Assembly (NCBI GenBank): GCA_943736015.1
Contig: OX031063.1
Span: 46,702,672 to 46,766,671, forward strand
Reading direction: 5' to 3'
Source of the DNA: Tridacna crocea
Taxonomy: Eukaryota > Mollusca > Bivalvia > Cardiida > Cardiidae
DNA length: 64,000 nucleotides
A program made the position numbers and the translations under genes. Shown here in pieces: positions 31,220-43,403 of the stretch. The notes below the pieces were generated by a model. That model was not told where the DNA came from and did not search any database. It saw only the letters and a list, made by a program, of their open reading frames with translations. Positions within the stretch are counted from its first letter, which is position 1; the number at the start of each line of letters is the position of its first letter.

Positions 31220-34200
31220 TAAAACCCGCATTTTTGAGCATCAGGTCCAAGAATACAAATGCAAGCCTACCAGCACTCTGGCACCTCCCCTCCGTCCGAT
31301 ACAGACACTCCACTCACTCACTATGCACATATTTATGTACTGTATCTTTGAGTGTGCGTATAGTCCAGTCAAAATAATGAAAAAAAGGGCTTAACCCAAA
31401 ACTAATTGCAACACAAGCCATTCTTTGATTTTTATGAGGGGTTACCCTCCCTAAACAATATATAAAAAGTAGGACGAAATCGGAAGATATGAAATTCGAT
31501 TTTTTCGCGCGTTTTGTCTGCAGCCGCAACTTTGTGTACAAATAGTAGCTTATGTGTAAATTTTACATTAGTCGAACTGTTTTGAGCTTTCTATATTGCA
31601 TGTAACATTTTCTGATAACTATGGTGTTGAATTATCTAGTTATTTGAAATATTGTTCTTCCTTCTTTCTGTTGTTTTACTTAAAGTAATGATAGAGCCGA
31701 CATCAACTTACCCCACCCACTACTTTTTGTATTAGATTTTCAGTGTCAATTTTTTGGGGGGAAGTGAACTGCTATGTGCATGATCATTCCCTTTATGATA
31801 ATAACCGCTTATTAAAAGCCTACAAACATTCTTTCAATGCCTGTCATTTGATAAAGTCTGGCACAATGTCTTGTGATGGAATCGTGAATGCCGAATCTGT
31901 GTCTTATCATAGATTTTGTGAAACAACAAAATTGTTTATGAATAAACTTGAATGTTTGGTTGAATGACTTTTTATGCAACAATCAGCTTGGTTTCAGTCA
32001 TACCACTGTGACAATTCATATATTGGTGTATTTCTTTGGTTTCACCAGTAATAGGCTTGGGATCTGAGGCGTCCTGCCAAACAACACTCTCACGAAAAAT
32101 GTAGGAATAAACTTGAATCATTGTGTTTTAAGTTTTGATACAGTTAGAAAACTGTGTTAGGATGTTTTTGACCAGAGGTAGGTAAGAATTTAACCTATGA
32201 TAATTAACAAAATTTACAACATCTTTTTGGTTTTATACTTACCCTATTACTTTTTCTATAAATAAGCAAACCTTGAACCACCATTTTAATAAAAGGTAAC
32301 ATACCGCCATCAACTGCAGGGGCATATTAAGTCAATTAAAGGTTAAACACAAGTACTTCCATAGATGTATTCAAGCAAAGCTGTCATATGAACCAATGAT
32401 TGTAAGTCTTATAACTTAGATTTGTAACCTACACATACAAAGTTCCAACTTTAAGGTTTCCTTGTTCAACCATATAATGTTCTTTTTCTTATTTTATTTT
32501 GAATTCCAGCAACAATTTCTTATCCAATTTGTCGCCACTTTAAGTTACGAAAAAGCCACAATACTGGTTTTTTGATTGGTGTCTGTTAAACTTGATAAGG
32601 GACTCACTTTCCAAGTTAAGCAAATGATATTTCGAAAGCCATAAGCAAGGGTTGTCCAAAATGTACTCTTAATAAAAAATGCCAGCAGGTCTTTTATGAT
32701 AACTGAATGACATCGGGCACTTTTTGAAAATAAATAAGGTTCTACCGCATCTTTTGAATTTAGGTGTGCACTATGGTAAAATGTTTCCTAGCCAACCAGT
32801 AGACACATGCCTCGAACGTATCTTGTATATAGAAAAGACTACTTGATAAGTTACAAACCATGCAATGAATGCTGAAGTACATCTGCATAAAAGCTGACGT
32901 TATGAAAGCAGAGTGTCTACAGAGATACAACAATATCTGCAACAGTGTTTCCAAGAAGAAACTTAAAGCTCTAATAATTTCAGACAGAGACATCATGCAT
33001 CCAGCCAAATCTAGGTCTTTGACGATGAAGTAGGATAGATATCAGTAAATTATGGACTCTGACAAGTTGCAGTTTGATCCAGCATTATTTCCTTGCATGT
33101 TTACAAATAAAAGAATCGTTTGATAATATTCAGCCAAGTTTGGAAACAAACAGTTTAGAATGCTAGGTGGTATTAGGATGGGTGACCTTCTGACAAGCGA
33201 ATGATGTCCGCGTGGTGAATATGTTAGTTGATCTCCATGCGTGAACCAGGAGGTAACTGCCCTGAGACCATCTAGGTGACTTCAGTCTATCAGTAGTTTT
33301 ATATAGACTACTAATGATAAAAATGACAGCAAAGACGGACAAGGTAAAGTCAATGGCAAGACTGCTGTAAGAATATAATTTGCCAAGAAGCGCAGATTCT
33401 TGGCCAGTTTAAACAAGGCGCCAACCTTTCGAGAACCTCAAGAATCTTATCCAGTTTCAGGTGAAGTTATGACTTGGAACTATTCATAACTCCCACATTA
33501 GAGCAAGGCTTTCTTCGTGGGCTTCTCCAGCTTTCTCAGTGTATGTTTCTTCTTTGCTGAAGAAACGCTCCATACAGCCTCCGTTTCAAAAGAATGTTTC
33601 TTCTGATTATAATGCAAACAAAATCCTGACAATAGAGAATTTGGAATCTCAACTTTCATTAGTTACATGTAAGCCGGACGGCTCCAGTCAGACAAGACTT
33701 CTACTACCTGCTGCCTGCACAGAAATCGCCCGATACCCTGACAATATGTAAAAGTCACTGCCTATTTGAAAAGAGGCCCGGATGACGTGCGTTTTGTTGT
33801 TGTGTTGTTGCCGTTAATTGTTAAGTTGTACATTAACCTCCAACAAACTCTGTCTACTGACAAAATTTTCAGCTCTTCTTCTTCATTTGCAACTGCCGCA
33901 GGGCTGGTGCAATCCCATTCTGACCCTATTCCGGATAAAGGCGCACTAGCTGTCCGTTGGCAGTTCCTAATCTGTGACAGTGCCATTAGAAACGGCCCAT
34001 GAACCATGTACACTCTATCTTTGGAAATAGGAAAACGCTATGTACATGTATATTGGATTCTGATGGATTATATACATGTATACGAAAAAAGTCAGTGCAA
34101 GTTCAGATCCTCGGCCCTCTGTCCTGTGAACAGAGAGAAAATGATAATGGTATGATCTGCGCAATTTCAGAATGGTTACAATTTTTTTTGCATTATCACC

Positions 34201-35377
34201 ATGAATGGCAGGTGGAGATGATGGGAAAAATCCTGAAAAGTTAAATTATCCATGTAGGGTTCACTTAACTTTAGGCCCCTGAAGAAGAGTAGAATTCACA
34301 AGTCCAGTGAAACAAACATATTTGATAATTTTTATTGATCCCAGTTATATCTTGCAAGTGAACTGAGGACAGAGTGAACTGAGGACAGACAATCATGACG
34401 TATCATATTTCTAGAAGTTTTTTTTTTATCATACAATGCTAAAAAATATATTATTTTGATAATAATTTTATATGCAACATAAATGAAAATATCCCCAGTG
34501 TATCTCTGTGGAACTTTGTACTTAATATCTGTAAAGAGTAAGTCAGTATTTGCTAACGAATCCATTTGTAGGAAGAATACTAGAAAAGGTCTCTTGCTGT
34601 ATTGTCTTACACGGATACGTAGCCTATGATTTAATGTAAATCTAGTTTTCATGCTAATTTGCAAATGCAAGTTGGAATGTCACATGATCATTAGCCTGCA
34701 ACGATTACGTCGAATGGCAGTCAAATGGGTATATTATATTCGGACCGCAAAATTAACTACCTTCTCGCTTCTTCATCACCAAATTTATACCACTTAACGT
34801 AGTGGACCCGTAATAGAAAACAGCTATTTCCACTTTATTGTTATCCTACAAAATTTGCTAATATTAAAAATGAGTATTATTGTACTACTTTCACCAAGCC
34901 ACTTTTTCATTTTTCTCCTTGCTGGAATTATCATTTATAAATCTAAAACCACTATATTCTGATTACAAAGAGATGTGATAATTACCTCCCTTTTCTGGAA
35001 ACTAACAAAAGTACCATTAGATAATTTGAAGATAGACAACAAAGGAATTTCTGGTCGGTTAAAATGTGCAAAAGTATTATATTTATGTAAATCTGTCTTT
35101 ATCAACAGTCAAGAAATTTTATGCCATGCTGCACTAGAAGTATTACGGGTCCTCTACATGTACCTTAGCAAAGTGTTACCGACAAGTTTTTGTACATTTA
35201 AAGAGAAAAATATGGTCTAAAATACTTATTAGCATTTCAACAAACAAAAATTTATTCACAATAAAAATGTAAATTAACTATTTCAACTGTCCAACCTTAG
35301 TTTACTGTATATATACAGTAGTCCCTCCCTTTGTATTGGTGGGTGGGGTAAACCAACTCCAGTGTAGAACTAAATTG
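31220..35377. other. Long stretch without a supported gene
   Basis: Several short open frames exist (for example 31743-31967 and 33766-34002), but none shows a known domain, splice context or codon pattern that I can defend. GGATGGGTGACC at about 33178-33189 matches the 5S rRNA C-box, but no full 5S gene surrounds it. Confidence 0.45.
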
Positions 35378-35660
35378 ACAGACTCATTACCAATCGACAA
35401 TATTTCAGCCCTGTCCACATTGAAAGCATTTGTATACGACAATTTCAATGTGGCTCAAATGATGCTGTTTGTGTATTGATAGGGAAGAAAACATTGTTGG
35501 AAAAGCAGAAAATGCTGGTTACCAGCATTTTCTCATTTTCTCAGTGTTTTTCAAAAGGCCTCTTACTCAGGCTCGTCAAAAGTTTTCATTGTAAGGTAAA
35601 GGGTTAACGAAATGTTTGTAGGGAGGAACATATGGGCTGTGTTTCGACAAATGGGATTTA
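35378..35660 (-). repeat. TTAA-HP copy inside a larger dispersed repeat
   Basis: The element is 35378-35607. It and the following GGCTGTGTTTCGACAAATGG match 8189-8480, and the same host repeat resumes at 36010-36140. Confidence 0.8.
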
Positions 35661-36139
35661 AACCGTTGTCTGTGCATGTCATATTCTTCGAAGATTCTAC
35701 CTGTCTTATATGACGCATCACTAGCCCCAAAAGCGGGCAGACTGTAATATTACGCTCTATAAAGTAGCAATGGAGAAAATAGCTTTTATCAATGCGATTG
35801 AGGAGAAATGAGATCAGCTTTAGCTTCAGATTTCTCTAAACTGCTGATTATAGCTGAGTGAATTCACAAGGTAGCGGTTTAGTAAGTAAATGTTTATTTT
35901 TGTTTGAAATTCAAAGTAACGGTTTTCGCGTAGGAAAGTGGTTCGGTTCTGTACCCAGGATGCCCAGATTAGATAGATGAGTATTTATAGAATGCCATCT
36001 AGCGGGAGATAATGAGATTTAAACGCTTCTTAGTGCTGTCTCATACCAGTCAATCCATCACATAACTGGATTCATAAAATCGAAGTTGTATATAAACTGA
36101 CTAAAACATGATGTACACTGGTCCTTAGACATGCTGTAA

Positions 36140-36215
36140 ATTGACAGATATCAAAAAGCATCAACTCATGTCAGCCTGCGCGGACTGCGCAGGTCGACAT
36201 GAATCGATACCTTTT
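36140..36215. repeat. GCGCAG palindrome repeat
   Basis: TCAGCCTGCGCGGACTGCGC pairs with its own inverse. The same family appears at 42910-43165 and 43485-43640. Confidence 0.6.
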
Positions 36216-37021
36216 GCAGATACTTTAAGACTTTTTTTTTTTACTGAAAAAAGGCACAATGAAATAGCATGTTGGTATCTTATTTCTTTAATGATATATT
36301 TTTACCTAGATGTACAATAATTCCAAAATTCATCATACCCTTTGTCGAAATTTTGTGTAAAATCAAGTCATTGTCTTCTGCTAAGTGGCATTTTTCATAT
36401 AGAGACCAAACTCATTTGGGCATTCTGGGTACGTACATTGCCAGACTGCTTTTCAAAACGACAGCCTTTACTTCGAAATTTAAGGTAAGAGTTTAGTGAA
36501 CAAAACGCGACCTGGAACTTTTCATTCAGCTATGGTCACCTCGCACATAAGATAATGTACCAGCCATTTAAAAAAAAAAAACCAGCCCATACAGGCCTAT
36601 GCTTCGGTATAAGCCAGGACAGTTCTTGTTTGCAAGTCTATGGAAAAATCCTTCACGAATCCTGGTTTCCATACAGTCTATATTTAGAAACTCTATTCAA
36701 GGATGTGCTGTAAAACAACACTGGACCTTTTTGTCAAATCTATTTTGCCCATTTGAAATGATTGATTTTTTTAAGAAATTTGGCGCCAAAGAAATGCCAA
36801 TTTTTTTTAAAAGATTTACTCTAGCCATTTTCTCCATTACTACTTTATTGGGGGCAAGTTTTCATTTACTCACCGCGTATTAATTTTCGAAGAAAATGAC
36901 ATGCGCAAACAACGATTATGAAGTGACACAAAATCGACGTCATAGTATACAAATATTATGTAATAGACTAGATCTAGTATTGTAATGCAACAGTTTAGCA
37001 TTGTCCAAAACCTCAAACAAA

Positions 37022-40000
37022 ATGCCGATAGTTCGTTTAACAACCACGTTAAAGGATGTGCCTGAAGGGCTTGATGCCAGACTTGCAAAGTTTGTGAACG
37101 AATTATTTCCATGGAAAGAATTGTCGGTAATATTTTAACCTTCTGTAGATTTTGTTAATGATCTTTTAAAATTTCATTTCAACATGGCTCCATAATTTTT
37201 ACAGTGCAATAATAAAGGCGCATTGCGATACAGAACTAAATACCAGACAAATAATCTGTAAAGTCATTGACCTTTGTGGACAGTGTAGATTAAGATCAGA
37301 CAACACAAAAGGTGCTGTCTGATCTCTGATCCACACTGTCCGCTTTGCTGTTCAAAGTCCTGAGAAAGTTTGGCCTAAAGACGAAAAACAATTTGGTCTT
37401 GATTCTAAATTGAAAATGTCAGTTGGTTTTATTCGGCAATCTAGGGGTTGAATTCTGAATGTGTCCAAATTGAAAGCACTTGCAGACGATTAGTATTACA
37501 TAAAGCTCACATGAAGGAATTTGTGTTTTAAATGGTAGAATACTTTGTCGAAAGGGATGAAAATGTTGATCATCCCAAGCGTTTATTTTTTTCCTTTTAG
37601 CACAACATTTTTCAAAGACTTCTTTCTACGGGTCGTTAAAGTTGGGTTCTCAAGAAAAAGGATTAAAGGTTTTCTAGATTTTTCATTTTCTAACCACGCA
37701 TTTCCTTTTTTATTTCGTTTTGTCAGCGTTCAGTCGTGTCAAGGGAAACATTTAAATAGTAGCTATCATATTACGGCACTACGTACACTGCAAACAATTC
37801 TGAAAGCTATGAGGTCATATTACTGCCACGAGATTCAAGATAGCTGTTGCGATAATTGAAGAAAACTATCGCGAAAGAACAAAGCGTCTTAGAAATATTG
37901 CCTATATAATATAAAGTTTCACGATAGAAATATCGCGATAATTCTGAATTTTATCACGAATCTCTTTTTGCGTTCTTGCCCAAGATTGACATCCACGGTA
38001 TCTATAAAAAGAAACTGTTTCGGAACATCTAAGTACGGTCGCCAACCTTTTGCTTATAGAACGAGTGCGAATAAGATGGAAATGAATCGTGTGAAATGGC
38101 TTCTCCAGACAGTATATAAATGACCAATCAGTGGTATTTGTGAGTTTAATTTATGACAAACAAAATTTACCAAAAATAATGCCTTTAACGTTCCGCCATC
38201 TTGTAAATTCAAAGTCCACTGAGTTCATTCGAATGGTCAGTTTTCTTTCTACAGATACTGAGAAACAAGTACAACTGTCGTGATAATTTTATCTCGAATT
38301 TCAGATTCGTGCACCCATGAGATATTCTGTGCTTAACCCTTTCCCAAACAATCCCTGGTTTTTACGGGTCAGGAATAGAAGCCTTTTGAAAACATTGTGG
38401 GAAAAGGAGAAAATGCTGGTAACCAGCATTTTCTCCTTTTCCCACAATGTTTTCTATCCTATCATATAGAAAAAAACATCTTTTTAGCAACTTTTAATTT
38501 GACATCTGCAAAATGCTTTCAGTTTGGTCTGGTCCAAAATTTGCCGTTTGGGAAAGGGTTAAATATTTACTGATCAATTTAACATTTTCTAGGTAACAAA
38601 GTTTATAGTGATAATTTTCCCATGAAACTTTTCGCTATTTCACGTTACATAAAATTTCCAGTAAACTTAAGATTTATCGCGATAGTTTTGTGAGGTTAAT
38701 CCGACAGTTACCTAATATCTCGTGTCAGAAATGTGCTTCCATGTAAAGAAAAAACATTTATCCAAAGACGTCAGCAAGTGATATCCTTTGCATTGTCTTA
38801 ATGAATGTATAAAAGAAATCAAAACCATTGAAAAATATCGTGCTTAGTTCAAAGTGTTATACAAAAATCAAAATATTTTCATTCAAGTAAAGACGCGTTT
38901 CTTGACGGGAGTTGTGAAAACTGTAGCTTAGCCCGTTATCAAACAATGTGGGAAAAGTAGAAATGGTCGTTACAAGCATTTTCTCTTTTCCTGCAATGTT
39001 TTCTACCCTGTTTGACACAAATTTCAACTTTTTATTCACGTTTGTGTTGTCGCTTGCAAGTGCTTTCAATTTGGGCCAGTCTAAAAATTTTGTCGTTTGG
39101 TAAAGGGTGTACTTGCTAAATAGGTCAAAAAAAAAAGTTTTAACCCTTTACCACACAATCCCTACTTTTGACAACTCTGGGAAAAAGCCTTTGGAAAACA
39201 TTGTGGGAAAAGGAGAAAATGCTGGTAACCAGCATTTTCTCCTTTTCCCACAAAGTTTTCTACCCTATGAAAGTAAAATTACACCATTTGAGCCACTTTG
39301 AAATTGTCGTCTGCAGATGCTTTCAATTTCGCTAGGTCTAAAATTTTTCCGTGTGGTAATGGGTTAAGTCGATCGTAAAAAGACCAAATAATGCTTTTAC
39401 AAACGGACATTTTTCGGAGAAAAATATCATACCGGACTGTGGAGATTCGAGATTAAACTGCAGTTTCAGTACAGACTCATTTTGATCTTCACTGTTCGCA
39501 GAAGGTCCTTGGCTCTCGCCTAGCAGCCCAAAGGGGTAGGGGTCGAGCCGCGTGAGCTGACGGTGACCTTGGAAATATGACGTTAGTACAAGTAAGAAAA
39601 AAGTGAAAAGACATACTGATTGGTGTACCAGTTGCTCTGACTATGAATTGTGGGATTGTCAAAAACTGCGTCAACTCTTTATCACGAGACAAGTTTTTAA
39701 ACTTGTCCAATTTGAAAGCAATTGCAGAGGACAAACTGAATGCAGCAAAAATGAAGTGATTTCTCTTTAAAATGGAAAATATTGTGGGAAAAGGGGAAAA
39801 AAAACTACTTATCAGAATTTTATCATTTTCTAAATATTTTTTCAAAGAGCGTCTTTCTTAGGTAATTGGGGATTGTGAGGTAAGGGGATAAACCCTTAAC
39901 AAGCTGTAGTTAAGAGATTGTTTTAAGTAAACCGAAGTAAACCGACGATATACGAAGGACTCTGCGCTTAGTCGTTAACAAAGTTTGACGAACTTTTTTG

Positions 40001-40378
40001 GTAACGAGTACACATTTTCATATCCCGTTGATAAAATTTATCAAACATGAAACTCTACAATGTATTTCAGCACGTATTTGTGATGACGAGCCCAGGCACA
40101 AAGATATATAACAATCCCAGAAGCCCTTCAGGAACCGAGGACATGGTACTGCTAGAAATACAATCCATGGATACGTTCTCGCCTGATAATGTCAATACAG
40201 CTCGAGAATCATTTATTGATTTCATCAGTAAGGAACTTGGAGTTGCCAACAGCAGGTATTTTCAAAATCTCAGATGCACATATAATTTGCAAGAAGCTTT
40301 GTACGAAACTTATTTTTCAATCTCTTTGTTTTCAATATTTTGTATTTTAGGTCATATACTTTGTTGTATATACGATAG
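37022..40378 (+). CDS. MIF / D-dopachrome tautomerase-like protein (3 exons)
   Basis: Exon 1 (37022-37126) encodes MPIVRLTTTLKDVPEGLDAR and ends in phase 0 at GTAATA. Exon 2 (40071-40255, acceptor TATTTCAG) encodes HVFVMTSPGTKIYN, then MVLLEIQSMDTFSPDN, then FIDFISKELGVANSR, ending in phase 2. The MIF-family pattern is clear: Pro2 as the catalytic base after Met removal, a lysine at residue 32 near the usual Lys position, a beta strand with IQSMDTFS (family SIGTFS), and a KELG(V/I)..R turn. A plausible last exon (40351-40378) has a strong acceptor, but in the correct phase it reads only nine residues before TAG. One frame over, it reads VIYFVVYTIEITFFG then TAA, which resembles the family's final strand. 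Either one base is missing or the true last exon lies elsewhere. Confidence 0.75.
37278..37341. repeat. GATCAGAC palindromic dispersed repeat
   Basis: GGACAGTGTAGATTAAGATC pairs with GATCTCTGATCCACACTGTCC across an AGACAACAC...GTGCTGTCT loop region. Intron 1 of the MIF-like gene. Confidence 0.7.
37440..37665 (-). repeat. TTAA-HP copy, degenerate
   Basis: GTCCAAATTGAAAGCACTTG and CGTTAAAGTTGGGTTCTC sides survive; the hairpin is scrambled. Confidence 0.5.
38333..38562 (+). repeat. TTAA-HP copy, A stem with B-type ends
   Basis: TTAACCCTTTCCCAAACAATC ... GTTTGGGAAAGGGTTAA, with a perfect stem around GGTAACC. Its ends are of the CCCTTTCCC type while its core is subfamily A, so ends and cores recombine. 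Confidence 0.9.
38932..39108 (+). repeat. TTAA-HP copy, left end lost
   Basis: CAATGTGGGAAAAGTAG arm through TTTGTCGTTTGGTAAAGGGT. Confidence 0.65.
39140..39367 (+). repeat. TTAA-HP copy, near consensus A
   Basis: TTAACCCTTTACCACACAATC ... GTGTGGTAATGGGTTAA. Confidence 0.9.
39669..39892 (-). repeat. TTAA-HP copy, diverged
   Basis: TCAACTCTTTATCACGAGAC start, broken core, GAGGTAAGGGGATAA end. Located 180 bp upstream of MIF-like exon 2. Confidence 0.6.
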
Positions 40379-40426
40379 AAATCACGTTTTTCGGTTAATC
40401 ATTTACACAGCAAAACAAGCTTGATA

Positions 40427-40511
40427 ATATCGATAGGTGAGTGCAACACTATTCTAAGTGCCTGTACAATGTACAGGCACTTAGAATAGTGTTGCACTCA
40501 CCTATCGATAT
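40427..40511. repeat. Perfect 85-bp palindrome (42-bp arms, 1-nt centre)
   Basis: Arms from ATATCGATAGGTGAGTGC to GTGCCTGTACA, centre A at 40469, then the exact inverse. No mismatch was seen and it has no TTAA-HP similarity. It starts 49 bp after the candidate last exon of the MIF-like gene. Confidence 0.9.
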
Positions 40512-40616
40512 AGGTTCTTACGAGCATGAAAGTTGGCAATAAATTCATAGCGGAAATACAAGCCGCATCTTGCAGGACTCGAACCCATGAAGGCAAATAC
40601 CCTTGTTTTTCGAGGT

Positions 40617-40846
40617 TTAACTTATTACCAAACGACAGTGTTTTAGACTGGTTCAAATTGAAAGCATTTGCAGACGACAAAATAAAAGTGACTGAAATTT
40701 TGAAATTTGTTTTGTGAAGGGTAGGAGACATTGTGGGAAAAGGAGAAAATGCTGGGTACCAGCATTTTCTCCTTTTCCCACAATGTTTCCTAAAGGCTTT
40801 TTTTCTCAGGGGCGTCAAAAGTAGGGATTGTGTGGTAATGGGTTAA
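40617..40846 (-). repeat. TTAA-HP copy, near consensus
   Basis: TTAACTTATTACCAAACGAC ... GTGTGGTAATGGGTTAA; core TGGGTACCAGC. Confidence 0.9.
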
Positions 40847-40913
40847 ATGACCAAGACCATAGTCACTGAGTCAAAGAGATGTTTCTCCGACGCAGAGAAG
40901 TCAGGTATTGTAT

Positions 40914-41130
40914 TTAACTCATTACCAAATGACAAAATTTTAGGATTGTCCAAATCGAAAGCCTTTGCAGGCGAAAAAATAAAAGTGACTGAAAAATTGA
41001 AATTTGCCTTGTGAAGGGTAGAAAACATTGTGGGAAAAGGAGAAAATGCTGGTTACCACTTTTATTTTGTCGTCTGCAAATGCTTTCAATTTGGACCGGT
41101 CAAAAATATTGTCATTTGGTAATGGGTTAA
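40914..41130. repeat. TTAA-HP copy with two identical-type halves
   Basis: Both ends are the ACGACAAAATTTTAG side. The left runs TTAACTCATTACCAAATGAC to AAAATAAAAGTG, and the right is the inverse CACTTTTATTTTGTCGTCTG to GGTAATGGGTTAA. The usual CAATCCCTACTTTTGACG side is absent. Confidence 0.8.
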
Positions 41131-41945
41131 GTAGTGCTTAGCGACCGAAAGGTCAATCGTACATGTACTTGGCATTTACATGTAAATGTCATTTGAATGA
41201 AAAAACGAAATTTAATTCACTTTCAGTGTACTGGTGGCATTTACCCATGTTCCAACGGACTTTGCTGGTCTCGGCAGCTGAATAAAATGAAATTTAGGCA
41301 GAAAAATCAGATTTCGTTTACATGTTGGTTTGTAATGTATTGGAAACAAATATTATAAAACGAATAAAATTTGGTGAAAGCAGTCGTCTTTTCTTTTTTT
41401 TTTTAAATAAGTATTTACTAACAATGCACAGTGTGTCTTAAATTACCAGCATTTTCTTCCTTCCCCACAATGTTTTCGAAAGGCTTCTATTTCAGGGTCC
41501 TAAGAACAAGGGATTGTTTGTTAAAGTGCTAGAAACTGTCTTCCAAAACTATGTTTCCATTTATAGATCATAACCGCCTCGAAGTACATGATTTGAAACG
41601 TAAATCTTGTTGCTGGCGGTTTCAGCATTCACAATACCATCCCGAGCTTGAGTGACCCTGACAAATATGTCATTTGAAAACTCTTGGAATAAAAATATCT
41701 CCCCTTTTTAATAATGTTCTCTAGCTTTTTTAAAAAAAAAAAAAAACCTGATTATATGAGACACATTTTTGTCGTCTGCAAATGCTTTGCATTTGGTCAA
41801 ATCTAATATTTCGTCGTTTGGCAGAGAGATAAAACGAACAAACAACATTTGTAAATTCATTTTTTTCTTAAAAATCATTCAACAAAAACACGCGTGTGCA
41901 GTTTTCACCTGGTACTCTGAAGTGACTTTTTATTCAGCCTTTCGA
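41131..41945. repeat. Dispersed repeat copy with internal inversion
   Basis: 41131-41440 is collinear with 9133-9345, but 41765-41945 is the inverse of 9350-9535. Identical inverted 40-bp TTAA-HP arms flank the flipped part (41443-41483 and 41937-41979). Confidence 0.65.
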
Positions 41946-42275
41946 AAACATTGTGGGGAAGGAAGAAAATGCTGGTAACCACCATTTTTTTCCTTTTGAA
42001 ACAATGTTTTCAACCTTCCATTTTTTCAACGAGTTTCAATTTTTCAGTCACATTCATTCCCCCTAATCATCTCCGGCATCACTTTGTGTGTTATTTTTTT
42101 TTTCCGAATCCATATATCACTATGACTATGTATGTTGCCCTTATTGTATGCCATGTGTACCTGGGTGTAATTAAAAGTATGTTGTTGTTGTTGTTGTTGT
42201 TGTTGTTAATTTGACGTCTGTAAGTGCTTTCAATTTGAACCAGTCTAAAACTTTGTCGTATGGTAAAAAGTTAAT
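41937..42275 (+). repeat. TTAA-HP copy interrupted by a LINE tail
   Basis: The arm and core GCTGGTAACCACC are followed by TTTCAGTCACATTCATTC; the element resumes at AATTTGACGTCTGTAAGTGC and ends GTATGGTAAAAAGTTAA. The insertion lies between. Confidence 0.7.
42058..42208 (+). mobile_element. Non-LTR retrotransposon 3' end with (TTG)n tail
   Basis: ATGCCATGTGTACCTGGGTG is followed by TAATTAAAAGTATG and nine-odd TTG units. This looks like a 5'-truncated LINE tail inserted in a TTAA-HP copy. Confidence 0.55.
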
Positions 42276-42909
42276 CACCCCATGGTCTTAAACTTCCGGG
42301 GATCACTCGACGGTCTACGACATAGAGAACAATGAAGAAACAAACACAATTTATCGTCTGCATAGCCTATTACATCTTCGCAAGCCAAGGCCGACGATTC
42401 ACTACGCTACTCTACCCTTGGCGGATCGAGCTTGATTTCTATGTTCACCCGATACGCTGTTTCATTGGACGCAGCCAGCTCTAGCTGCAACGAATGAAAT
42501 CACTCGTAGCATTTCATCTTTGATAAAAATAGAACAAGGTCTCTACCTTTCGAATAGAAGGTACAAACATGGAAACCGACGTGGATGTCTGCTTATCGCT
42601 TCATGTGTATTCGTAAGCGGTTTGTAAAACGATATTTCATTTGCTTTTAGAAAAATGATATAAAGGGGGATAATAACCAGCATCCAATAGAGGGCGCATC
42701 GCAAGTATCTCGAAAGCGGGCTCAATCAGCCAAGGTAAGATCCACGGAGTGATCGTAAACTTGGCTCGCGAAGATAGTCTTATTATAGTTCTTGAATAAT
42801 TAGAAACTTTAAAAAGTAAACACCGTTTGGTTTCGTATTTGTGTAACTAGCCGGAAATATTTGAAGTCACTCTGTACAAAGGGGGTCGAATGCCATTCTG
42901 CAAGAAGTA

Positions 42910-43165
42910 TCGACCCATGTTAGCCTGCGCAGTCCTCGAAGTCTGATAATTAGCTTGCAACACACGAAAAAGGGCATTCGGACATTTACGTAAAGTGTCG
43001 TATCGGATCAGCCTGTGCAATCCGCGCAGGCTTATCCGAAACGACACTTTCCGTTTTTATGTAATTTTCTGTTCTGCGCAAGGTTACTGTACCACAAAAT
43101 CTATTGAAGTCGTAAAGTGCCGTCTCGGATTAACATGCACGGACTGCGCAGGCTGCTCCGAGTTG
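42910..43165. repeat. GCGCAGGCTGATCCG palindrome repeats
   Basis: Successive hairpins such as CAGCCTGTGCAATCCGCGCAGGCT, each followed by ACGACACTTTCCG-like blocks. Related to 43485-43640. Confidence 0.6.
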
Positions 43166-43172
43166 ACACTTT

Positions 43173-43403
43173 TTAAAACTCTTTACCAAACAACAAAATT
43201 TAAGACCGATCCAAATTGAATGCATTTGCAGATGACAAAGTAAATGTCACTTAAGAATTGAAATTTGTTTTAGGAAGGGAAGAAAACATGGCGGGAAAAG
43301 GAGAAAATGCTGGTTACCAGCATTTTCTCCTTTTCACACAATGTTTTCAAAGGGCTTCTTTCACAGGGGTATAAAAAGTCGGGATTGTGTGGTAAAGGGT
43401 TAA
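43173..43403 (-). repeat. TTAA-HP copy
   Basis: TTAAAACTCTTTACCAAACAAC ... GTGTGGTAAAGGGTTAA. It sits between two GCGCAG palindrome units. Confidence 0.88.

Noticed and set aside
33170..33200. 5S rRNA gene (GGATGGGTGACC)
   Set aside because: Only the C-box dodecamer matches; the rest of the 5S sequence is absent.
40556..40620. GGTTCGAGTCC on the minus strand as a tRNA gene
   Set aside because: B-box matches, but no A box, acceptor stem or anticodon arm can be drawn around it.
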